From the NCBI GenBank assembly GCA_020148085.1, contig JAHCRD010000021.1, positions 1 through 8,332 on the forward strand: 8,332 bases of DNA, in the 5' to 3' direction. A program made the translations under genes and the position numbers. The stretch comes from Patescibacteria group bacterium. GTDB taxonomy: Bacteria > Patescibacteriota > Minisyncoccia > Minisyncoccales > CG1-02-41-26. The notes under the pieces were generated by a model that saw nothing but the letters and a program-made list of their open reading frames with translations, searched no databases and had not been told where the DNA came from. Below are positions 1 to 4,470 of this stretch, in pieces. Position 1 is the stretch's first letter; each line of letters opens with the position of its first letter.

Positions 1-522
1 TTGGGGATTTAAAGGAGCCCAACTCCTTGAGATATCAGCATCACAAACTACACAATAAATCTCTCCGGGATAGTCATGAATTTCAGCCATAAAAGCAGGA
101 ATAAAGAAAGTTGTAATTAAAGGGAGATGTTTCTTTTTTAGTTTTTTAATCAAGTCCTTACCCCAGCCTTTTTTAATTAGAGAACAAATTCGTTTTAAAG
201 AAAAATTTGGTTCAGAAAGGTCTCTTTGGGGATAGAAAGGATGAATTTTCTGAAACTTATCATAAGCGGAAAAAACAAGCTCGCCAATGAGGGGAATTCT
301 TTTAAATCTTGAGATGAATTCATAAAATCTTCTTGACCTTTCCCAAATTTTTCTGTCTTTTTCTGAAATTCCCTGATAACTGTTGGCATTGATAATTTTT
401 CTTCCAGGAGCCAAGTGCTTTAAAGGAAAAGCCGTCCTCTGGTGCCCATAACCCATATTGACATCCACCACCCACGCCCTCTGATTCCTATTATTTGTAG
501 TCTTCTCGTTTTCATTAACCAT
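1..522 (-). CDS. Partial GT-B-like glycosyltransferase (N-terminal part)
   Basis: The frame is open for 174 codons from an ATG at 522 to the left edge, so the C-terminus is missing. An in-frame TAA (525-523) directly precedes the ATG, which fixes the upstream limit. After a polar leader of about 15 residues comes WVVDVNMGYGHQR (residues 17-29). A beta strand running into a GxGHxxR loop is typical of the N-terminal Rossmann domain of GT-B enzymes such as MGDG-synthase or MurG-like GT28 proteins. Near the break, VVCDADISRSW (about 158-168) resembles the 'vvTD...W' strand and loop of diacylglycerol glycosyltransferases. By family analogy it may transfer a sugar to a lipid or cell-surface acceptor at the membrane; the donor and acceptor cannot be read here. 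No SD sequence precedes the ATG. The coding frame is well supported, the family moderately, and the substrate is unknown. Confidence 0.6.
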   Translation of the reverse strand, partial: MVNENEKTTNNRNQRAWVVDVNMGYGHQRTAFPLKHLAPGRKIINANSYQGISEKDRKIWERSRRFYEFISRFKRIPLIGELVFSAYDKFQKIHPFYPQRDLSEPNFSLKRICSLIKKGWGKDLIKKLKKKHLPLITTFFIPAFMAEIHDYPGEIYCVVCDADISRSWAPLNPQ

Positions 523-528
523 TTACTC

Positions 529-534
529 ATTATA
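529..534 (-). promoter_or_regulatory. Candidate -10 box for the glycosyltransferase gene, possibly giving a leaderless mRNA
   Basis: On the minus strand a perfect TATAAT lies 6 nt before the ATG at 522, so transcription would start at or within a base or two of the start codon. No good -35 hexamer is visible at 16-18 bp. The lack of any SD sequence for this gene fits leaderless translation, but a six-base match in AT-rich DNA is weak evidence. Confidence 0.3.
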
Positions 535-571
535 GCTCATCAATATCTATTTTCTATAACCCGTCTTAACA

Positions 572-600
572 TTGACATATTTATTTAATTATAGTATAAT
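572..600 (+). promoter_or_regulatory. Consensus sigma70-type promoter of the small-gene cassette
   Basis: TTGACA (572-577) and TATAAT (595-600) are both exact consensus hexamers separated by exactly 17 bp, which is the textbook strongest arrangement. The expected transcription start is about 606-608. The -10 lies in an inverted repeat (ATTATA-G-TATAAT, 588/589-600), so a second -10 faces the opposite way without an obvious -35. This is the best promoter in the window and implies high constitutive expression of the genes at 728-1264. Confidence 0.85.
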
Positions 601-615
601 TAAAAATCGGTTAAT

Positions 616-635
616 CCTCTAAATAGTTTTAGAGG
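616..635 (+). promoter_or_regulatory. 5'-leader hairpin
   Basis: CCTCTAAA (616-623) and TTTAGAGG (628-635) form a perfect 8-bp stem with a 4-nt loop (TAGT). It begins about 8-10 nt into the predicted transcript and ends 9 nt before the first SD (645-650). No U-run follows, so it is not a terminator. A 5' stabilising hairpin or a protein-binding operator is plausible. Only the structure is seen; the role is inferred. Confidence 0.6.
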
Positions 636-657
636 AAATAGTGTAGGAGGTGTTTCT

Positions 658-690
658 TTGAAAATTGTATATGGGTTGAAAAAATCTTAA
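658..690 (+). CDS. Candidate leader peptide (10 aa, TTG start)
   Basis: An extended SD, AGGAGGTG (645-652), sits 7 nt upstream of a TTG that opens a 10-codon frame (MKIVYGLKKS, then TAA at 688-690). It is the only frame of more than two codons served by this SD. Its stop overlaps by one base the ATG of a second mini-ORF (TAATG, 688-692). A near-perfect ribosome site in front of a very short frame in a leader is typical of translated regulatory leader peptides, though there is no run of one amino acid to suggest classical attenuation. It could instead be a ribosome standby site. Confidence 0.35.
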   Translation: MKIVYGLKKS

Positions 691-725
691 TGAAAAGTGT
701 GGAATTAGAAGTAAAAGGAGGATGA
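690..725 (+). CDS. Candidate second mini-ORF (11 aa) coupled to the leader peptide
   Basis: The ATG at 690-692 shares one base with the stop of the preceding 10-codon frame. It encodes MKSVELEVKGG and stops at TGA (723-725), two bases before the ATG at 728. Its last codons are the SD of the next gene (AGGAGG, 716-721), so a ribosome translating it would cover and then free that site. It has no SD of its own and could only be read by reinitiation. This is a speculative coding call. Confidence 0.2.
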   Translation: MKSVELEVKGG

Positions 726-727
726 AA

Positions 728-928
728 ATGTTGAGGATTTTCTCATTACCCAGGCGGGTTGAAGAATTATCCAAGGGACTCGAAGAGCTAGCTGATAAAG
801 TTAAAAGGATTAAGAAGAGGGATGAAAATAAAATCGAGGGATTAGAAAAACAGTTTAGAGAGATGCAAACTCAAATGAATAAGTTTGCAGCAAGAATCCA
901 AGTTCTTGAAAGAAATAAGAAAAAATAA
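728..928 (+). CDS. Small charged coiled-coil protein, function unknown
   Basis: It is a 66-residue protein if it starts at 728. An in-frame ATG at 722 would add two residues, but it directly abuts the SD AGGAGG (716-721), whereas ATG 728 has an ideal 6-nt spacing. After MLRIFSLPRR, residues 11-63 are almost all charged or helix-forming with hydrophobics at heptad-like spacing (V11, L14, L18, L21, V25, I28), so a single alpha-helical coiled coil that oligomerises is likely. It has no membrane segment or signal peptide and ends in a basic tail. No family is recognised. It shares a promoter (572-600) and terminator with the 100-aa gene 33 nt downstream, suggesting a joint function. It could be a scaffold, a nucleic-acid-binding protein or a partner of its neighbour; nothing decides among these. 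Confidence 0.7.
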   Translation: MLRIFSLPRRVEELSKGLEELADKVKRIKKRDENKIEGLEKQFREMQTQMNKFAARIQVLERNKKK

Positions 929-930
929 AA

Positions 931-961
931 GGAGGAGTTTACCAAAAGTTAGGAGGAGGAA
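931..961 (+). promoter_or_regulatory. Tandem Shine-Dalgarno sequences before the 100-aa gene
   Basis: Two strong SD tracts occur between the small genes: GGAGGAG at 931-937, followed by no start codon at useful distance, and AGGAGGAGG at 951-959, placed 2-5 nt before ATG 962. The second is the functional site. The first is an orphan that could act as a standby site or be a relic of a duplicated or lost start. Confidence 0.65.
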
Positions 962-1264
962 ATGAAGGTAAAGATTCTCCGCGGATTTGGGTGTGAGACC
1001 ACAGAAGAAAAACAAGCAGAGTTTCTGAGAGAGTTTAAAGATACATTACGTGGTTTCGGGCTCCCGGTTTCTGAGATAAGTAGCGAGAAGAAAACAGGTG
1101 GACCTATATCACTGGAAGTACCTGACCACTTAGAACTTAATGAGATTACGAGGTCCCTTGCTTCTTTCGCTGAGGTATTGGCAAGACAAGAACGGAGAGA
1201 TGTATACTTCGGTATCTATGTGCCCCAATATGATTTCCAGGTTACTGTTGCGGGCGCTGCCTAG
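962..1264 (+). CDS. Conserved-looking 100-aa protein, function unknown
   Basis: It starts at ATG 962 behind a very strong SD and stops at TAG (1262-1264), just before the terminator. It gives 100 residues with no signal peptide or membrane segment. The apparent order of elements is a short strand (1-9), a long amphipathic helix (14-32), a strand (about 48-54, PISLEVP), a second helix (58-77) and two C-terminal strands (about 80-97, including VYFGIYVP). This is a compact alpha/beta cytosolic fold. No catalytic motif is obvious. The topology loosely recalls small effector-associated adaptor domains such as EACC1, but I cannot show homology. A hand count over 1021-1260 gives about 45% GC, somewhat above sampled stretches of its neighbours, which together with SD strength hints at a different origin. 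It is co-transcribed with the coiled-coil gene. Confidence 0.75.
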   Translation: MKVKILRGFGCETTEEKQAEFLREFKDTLRGFGLPVSEISSEKKTGGPISLEVPDHLELNEITRSLASFAEVLARQERRDVYFGIYVPQYDFQVTVAGAA

Positions 1265-1269
1265 TTTAA

Positions 1270-1320
1270 AGCTGGGGTGGTAAAGATTTCTTGAACTGTC
1301 ACACCCCAGCTGATTTTATT
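1270..1320 (+). terminator. Hairpin terminator, probably shared by the converging genes
   Basis: AGCTGGGGTG (1270-1279) and CACCCCAGCT (1302-1311) form a perfect 10-bp GC-rich stem with a 22-nt loop. On the plus strand it begins 5 nt after the stop of the 100-aa gene and is followed by the U-rich GATTTTATTTATT. On the minus strand it lies just after the stop of pth (1318-1316), so it may insulate both transcripts. The loop is long and the U-tract interrupted. Confidence 0.65.
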
Positions 1321-1897
1321 TATTAAATTTATTCATTGCCTTCTCTATACCTTCGGTGAGAGCGGTTTTCAAGGCATCACAGGTTGTTTTAATAATTTTC
1401 TTGACGATTTTCTCTTCGGTTTTGAAGAATTTTTGGAGGACAAATTTTTCAGGGTTTTTTGGTTTGCCTTTTTTGGGTTGAATGCCTATCCTGAAACGAA
1501 CAAAATTCTTGGTCCTTAACTCTTTAATTATTGATTCCACCCCTTTATGACCTGCTGAACCCCGTCCTTTTGAAATACGAATTTTCCCCAAAGACAAGTC
1601 GATATCGTCATGAATAACTATTAGGTTTGTAGTTTTTAGTGGGTAGTGGGTAGTTAAAGCTTTTACCACTTGGCCTGATTTGTTCATAAAGGTTTGGGGT
1701 TTTACTAAGAGAATCTTTTTTCTTCCAATTTTCCCTTCCGAAATCAAAGAGTTGAGTTTTTGAGAAAACTTTAAAAAAGGAAAACTGTTTTCCTTTTGGA
1801 ATTCATCTAAAACCCGGGAACCAATATTGTGCCGAGTTTTTTTATATTTTTTGCCAGGATTACCTAATCCTACAATGAGAATCATAGATTTTTTCAT
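1316..1897 (-). CDS. pth: Peptidyl-tRNA hydrolase
   Basis: It releases tRNA from prematurely dropped peptidyl-tRNAs in the cytosol. With the start at 1897 it has 193 residues, the normal Pth length. The family's N-terminal ILIVGLGNPG is at 6-15, the catalytic His is H23 in TRHNIG, KPQTFMNKSG is at 66-75, and HDDID (96-100) holds the conserved Asp (D97). In the usual GHNG motif the Asn is replaced by Lys (GHKG, 116-119), a substrate-contact position. The open frame extends up to 1996, but the extra residues are hydrophobic, unlike Pth, and overlap lepB and its promoter, so the start is 1897; 1885 (MILIVG) is the alternative. Neither has a clear SD. Residues about 82-91 are encoded by a short tandem repeat. 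The gene is divergent from lepB across 62 bp. Confidence 0.93.
   Translation of the reverse strand: MKKSMILIVGLGNPGKKYKKTRHNIGSRVLDEFQKENSFPFLKFSQKLNSLISEGKIGRKKILLVKPQTFMNKSGQVVKALTTHYPLKTTNLIVIHDDIDLSLGKIRISKGRGSAGHKGVESIIKELRTKNFVRFRIGIQPKKGKPKNPEKFVLQKFFKTEEKIVKKIIKTTCDALKTALTEGIEKAMNKFNK
1637..1655. repeat. 7-bp tandem repeat inside pth
   Basis: TAGTGGG occurs twice in tandem followed by TAGT. On the coding (minus) strand it reads as ACTACCC units and encodes the threonine/tyrosine-rich stretch TTHYPLKTT, at the place where Pth proteins usually have a variable surface loop before the strand leading to HDD. The reading frame is kept. Confidence 0.7.
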
Positions 1898-1908
1898 TAT
1901 ATCACTAC

Positions 1909-1936
1909 TTGATAAATTTAAAAATTTAAGTATAAT
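1909..1936 (+). promoter_or_regulatory. Promoter of the lepB-hisS-fts string
   Basis: TTGATA (1909-1914) and TATAAT (1931-1936) are separated by 16 bp, giving a start near 1943, about 17 nt before the lepB ATG. No SD lies in that short AT-rich leader. The site sits in the divergent pth-lepB spacer. A TATACT on the minus strand (1934-1929), overlapping the same -10, could serve pth, but no -35 is convincing. Confidence 0.7.
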
Positions 1937-1959
1937 TAAAACATAGTTTAAAAAATAAT

Positions 1960-2511
1960 ATGAAAAATACATTATTATTTTTTTGGGAGGTAGCAAAAAT
2001 TGTAATTTTGGCTTTGCTAATAGTTATTCCTATCAGGTATTTTGTTTTTCAGCCTTTTATTGTTAAAGGACTTTCAATGACTCCTGCTTTTCACGACGGC
2101 GATTATTTAATCATTGACGAATTCAGTTATCATTTCCGAGAACCTGAAAGGGGAGAGGTAATTGTTTTCAAATATCCTCAAGATCCCTCTCAAAGATTTA
2201 TTAAAAGAATCATTGGTTTGCCTGAAGAGCAAGTTAAAATGGAGGGAGGCAGAATAACAATTATTAATAAATTCGGGGAGGAAGAAATTTTGAATGAATC
2301 AGATTATCTTTCTTTAAGCCAAGTCAGTCTTTTTGATACCAAACAAATGAAATTGGGAGAAAACGAATATTTTATTTTGGGAGATAACAGAGCTCATTCT
2401 TTTGATTCCAGAAGATGGGGACCGCTGAAAAGGGAATATATCGTTGGAAAGGTCCTTTTGAGAGCCTGGCCCCCAAAAGCTATGGCTTACATTCCAACTC
2501 CAAGTTATTAA
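1960..2511 (+). CDS. lepB: Signal peptidase I
   Basis: A membrane-anchored serine protease (family S26) that cuts signal peptides from exported proteins on the outer face of the cytoplasmic membrane. It has 183 residues, the size of compact Gram-positive-type SipS enzymes. One transmembrane helix spans about residues 7-28. Box B is GLSMTP with catalytic Ser39, box D is RFIKRIIGLP with catalytic Lys82, and box E is GDNR (141-144) with SFDSR (147-151). All key residues are present. It is the first gene after the promoter at 1909-1936 and has no visible SD. hisS begins 1 nt after its stop, so the two should be co-transcribed. The assignment is secure. Confidence 0.96.
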   Translation: MKNTLLFFWEVAKIVILALLIVIPIRYFVFQPFIVKGLSMTPAFHDGDYLIIDEFSYHFREPERGEVIVFKYPQDPSQRFIKRIIGLPEEQVKMEGGRITIINKFGEEEILNESDYLSLSQVSLFDTKQMKLGENEYFILGDNRAHSFDSRRWGPLKREYIVGKVLLRAWPPKAMAYIPTPSY

Positions 2512-2512
2512 C

Positions 2513-3808
2513 ATGACAAAGTTTCAAACTCCAACCGGGATGCATGATCTCTTTGAGGAAGACCTCAAGTATTTTCAAAAAATTGAAAAAGTTTGCCAGG
2601 AGATGGCTGATTTTTATGGATTTCAAAGAATTGAAACCCCGATTTTGGAAGATACCCGGCTTTTTGAGAAGGGAACCGGAGTTACCACTGATATTGTTCA
2701 AAAGCAGATGTTTAGCTTCCGGACCCGAGGTGGAGACCAGTTAACTTTAAGACCGGAAGGAACACCAGGGATTGTCCGAGCCTACATCCAACAGGGAATG
2801 CAAAGTTTACCAAAACCAGTCAAGCTTTGGCATTTTGGCCCTTTTTTTAGATACGAGCGACCCCAGGCTGGAAGATTTCGTCAGTTTTACCAGTTTGGTT
2901 TTGAAAGTTTGGGAGTAGGGGCAGCAGTAATTGATGCTCAAATTATTCAAATTTTTTACAATATCTTAAAAACTCTTGGACTTCGCAATTTAATTATTGA
3001 AATGAACTCTATTGGTGATTCCCAGTGCCGGCCCTATTTTAAAAAAACCTTGGTGAGTTATTTAAGATCTCACCGAACTTCTTTGTGCTCTGATTGCAAG
3101 AGAAGATTGAGAGAAAACCCCTTAAGGGTCTTAGATTGCAAACAGGAGAAATGCCAGAGAGTTGCCAGAGCCAGCCCCCAGACTCTTGATCACCTTTGCA
3201 AAGAATGCCATGACCATTTTAAAAATGTTTTGGAGTTTTTGGAGGAATTGGAATTGCCCTATAGTTTAAACCCTTGTCTTGTTCGGGGCTTGGATTATTA
3301 TACTAAAACTGTTTTTGAAATTTTTGAGGACTCCGAGGAGGGAAGGGCTCAGGGAGCATTGCCAGCCGGTGGTAGATACGATGATTTGGTAAAAATGTTA
3401 GGTGGCAAAGAAACCCCAGCTTGTGGAGGATCTTGTGGAGTAGAAAGGGTAGTGAATTTAATGAGGTCAAAAACCAAAAGGGTTAGCAAAATTCCTGAGG
3501 CAAAAATCTTCTTAGCTCAGGTAGGCCAACTTCCTAAAAGAAAGGCTCTGAAGCTTCTTGAAGAATTTAGAAAAGCTAAAATTAAGATGGTTGCCGCTTT
3601 CGATAAAGATTCTCTTTCTTCTCAGTTAAAATTAGCTGATAAATTGAACATGAATTATACTTTAATCTTAGGACAAAAAGAGGCCCTGGAAGGGAAAATA
3701 ATTATTCGGGAGATGGCAAGCGGCAAGCAAAAGATTGTCTCATTAAAAAAAATTGTCAGAGAGATGAAGAAAAAAATAAGAACCTCTCGCTTCGCTCGAG
3801 AACCTTGA
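2513..3808 (+). CDS. hisS: Histidyl-tRNA synthetase
   Basis: A class II synthetase that charges tRNA-His with histidine. It has 431 residues, normal for bacterial HisRS. Motif 2 is FRYERPQAGRFRQF (112-125), the histidine-binding signature is LVRGLDYYT (256-264) followed by AGGRYDD (285-291), and motif 3 is GGSCGVERV (305-313). An anticodon-binding domain spans about 328-420. The insertion domain carries six cysteines (192, 195, 209, 214, 229, 232) in CxxC-like pairs, which may bind metal. The start follows the lepB stop by one base without an SD, suggesting coupling. The last residues (RTSRFAREP) lie beyond the domain and are encoded by a GC-rich repeat (3780-3805), so the natural C-terminus probably ended earlier in evolution. 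Confidence 0.97.
   Translation: MTKFQTPTGMHDLFEEDLKYFQKIEKVCQEMADFYGFQRIETPILEDTRLFEKGTGVTTDIVQKQMFSFRTRGGDQLTLRPEGTPGIVRAYIQQGMQSLPKPVKLWHFGPFFRYERPQAGRFRQFYQFGFESLGVGAAVIDAQIIQIFYNILKTLGLRNLIIEMNSIGDSQCRPYFKKTLVSYLRSHRTSLCSDCKRRLRENPLRVLDCKQEKCQRVARASPQTLDHLCKECHDHFKNVLEFLEELELPYSLNPCLVRGLDYYTKTVFEIFEDSEEGRAQGALPAGGRYDDLVKMLGGKETPACGGSCGVERVVNLMRSKTKRVSKIPEAKIFLAQVGQLPKRKALKLLEEFRKAKIKMVAAFDKDSLSSQLKLADKLNMNYTLILGQKEALEGKIIIREMASGKQKIVSLKKIVREMKKKIRTSRFAREP
3780..3805. repeat. GC-rich palindromic repeat at the 3' end of hisS
   Basis: CTCGCTTCGCTCGA (3786-3799) is flanked on both sides by the direct repeat GAACCT (3780-3785 and 3800-3805). TCTCG/CGAGA (3785-3789/3797-3801) can pair. Its core TCGCTTCGCTC (3787-3797) recurs in inverted orientation as GAGCGAAGCGA at 4238-4248. 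It encodes the SRFARE tail of HisRS. Confidence 0.65.
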
Positions 3809-3820
3809 TTTCGGCAAGGT
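3802..3820. other. Small hairpin at the hisS stop codon
   Basis: ACCTTG (3802-3807) and CAAGGT (3815-3820) form a perfect 6-bp stem with a 7-nt loop that contains part of the hisS TGA stop (3806-3808). The downstream sequence is A-rich rather than U-rich, so termination on the plus strand is doubtful. It could be a processing or partial attenuation site between hisS and the HIT gene. Confidence 0.35.
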
Positions 3821-3845
3821 AAAACAAATAAATTCCGAAAATAAA

Positions 3846-4235
3846 ATGAAAAATTGCTTGTTCTGTAAAATTGCAAAAAAGGAAGCACCCTCTTGCATAG
3901 TTTATGAAGATGAAGAAGTTATCGGGATAAAAAGCATTAATCCCGAGGCTCCGGTACATTTACTTTTTATAGTCAAAGAGCACCTTGAATGGAAAGATGG
4001 GTTTTCAGCGGAAGATTTGTCTTTGTTAGGTCAACTTATTTCTGTTGCTAAAAAAGTTGCTCAAAACCAAAAAATTGCCCGAGCCTACAAACTTATTTTT
4101 AACGTGGGAAAGACTGCCCATTTTTCTCACCTTCATTTACATCTCTTAGGAGGTTGGAAAAAAACATTCCCACACACAACGTATAATTTTTCCGTTCAGT
4201 CATTTTGCATTTTGAACTTTTCATTTTGCATTTGA
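3846..4235 (+). CDS. HIT-family (HINT-like) nucleotide hydrolase
   Basis: Histidine-triad proteins act on nucleoside phosphoramidates or dinucleotides, usually as cytosolic homodimers. The start MKNCLFCKIA, with C4 and C7, is the usual HINT opening. A substrate-binding region, NPEAPVHLLFIVKEH (32-46), precedes the triad HLHLHLL (H95, H97, H99), whose middle or last His is the nucleophile in the family. HIT proteins normally stop shortly after the GG that follows. Here about 25 residues (105-129) continue, and the last 13 come from a simple repeat (4201-4236) rich in Phe, Cys and Ile. The tail is thus likely an accretion and may not fold. The gene lies 37 nt after hisS with no SD and 19 nt before rpsU. 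Its exact substrate is not predictable. Confidence 0.88.
   Translation: MKNCLFCKIAKKEAPSCIVYEDEEVIGIKSINPEAPVHLLFIVKEHLEWKDGFSAEDLSLLGQLISVAKKVAQNQKIARAYKLIFNVGKTAHFSHLHLHLLGGWKKTFPHTTYNFSVQSFCILNFSFCI
4182..4187 (+). promoter_or_regulatory. Weak candidate -10 box upstream of rpsU
   Basis: GTATAAT lies within the 3' end of the HIT gene, about 68 nt before the rpsU ATG. No acceptable -35 is present at 16-18 bp. An internal promoter for the highly needed rpsU would make sense, but the sequence support is slight. Confidence 0.2.
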
Positions 4236-4236
4236 C
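4201..4236. repeat. Imperfect direct repeat at the 3' end of the HIT gene
   Basis: CATTTTGCATTT occurs at 4201-4212 and again at 4222-4233, a 21-bp period; the copies continue as TTGAAC and GAC. Within each unit CATTT/GCATTT is itself repeated. The block encodes the end of the HIT protein (SFCILNFSFCI) and supplies its TGA stop (4233-4235). Confidence 0.7.
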
Positions 4237-4237
4237 T

Positions 4238-4253
4238 GAGCGAAGCGAAGGAA
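4238..4253. repeat. Inverted second copy of the hisS-end repeat, just upstream of rpsU
   Basis: GAGCGAAGCGA (4238-4248) is the exact reverse complement of 3787-3797, so the HIT gene is bracketed by an 11-bp inverted pair. The copy runs into AAGGAA (4248-4253), the only SD-like sequence before the rpsU ATG at 4255, so the repeat may have supplied the ribosome site. Confidence 0.6.
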
Positions 4254-4254
4254 C

Positions 4255-4470
4255 ATGCCATTAAGAGCTAATCGACAAGTTAGGGAATCTCCCCAAAGTT
4301 TAATTCGCCGCTTCTCGCAAAAAATTAAGAAAAGCGGAATTTTGCTTGAGGCCAGAAAAAAGCAATTCAAAGAAAGAGAAAAAAGTTCTCAATTAAAGAA
4401 AAAATCAGCTTTGAGAAGAGAAAAAAAGCGGAGAGAATATGAAAAACTAAAAAAAATGGGTAAAATATGA
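4255..4470 (+). CDS. rpsU: 30S ribosomal protein bS21
   Basis: A small basic protein of the 30S head/platform region near the anti-SD end of 16S rRNA, where it aids initiation. It has 71 residues, within the usual range. The core ESPQSLIRRFSQKIKKSGIL (11-30), followed by LEARKKQF, matches the bS21 pattern of a first helix, the KxGIL turn and a second Arg/Lys-rich helix; the last 25 residues are almost wholly basic or charged. A weak AAGGA lies only 2 nt before the ATG. The stop overlaps the ybeY start (ATGA, 4467-4470), so the two are translationally coupled. Pairing bS21 with a 16S-maturation factor is functionally sensible. Confidence 0.9.
   Translation: MPLRANRQVRESPQSLIRRFSQKIKKSGILLEARKKQFKEREKSSQLKKKSALRREKKRREYEKLKKMGKI

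Noticed and set aside
195..389. 64-residue minus-strand frame near the left end
   Set aside because: It lies inside, and out of frame with, the longer open frame 1-522, which has the glycosyltransferase-like GxGH motif.
1898..1996. N-terminal extension of pth by 33 residues to an ATG at 1996
   Set aside because: The extra residues are hydrophobic and unlike any Pth, and the DNA overlaps the lepB start and its promoter on the other strand. The conserved ILIVGLGNPG begins right after the ATG codons at 1897 and 1885.
3802..3830. Intrinsic terminator after hisS
   Set aside because: The 6-bp hairpin overlaps the stop codon but is followed by an A-rich stretch, not U-rich, and the next gene is only 37 nt away in the same direction.
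3806..4470. UGA recoding (Gracilibacteria/Absconditabacteria code)
   Set aside because: TGA ends hisS, HIT and rpsU, and ftsA, at family-appropriate places, twice inside ATGA overlaps with the next gene. No in-frame TGA interrupts a conserved domain.
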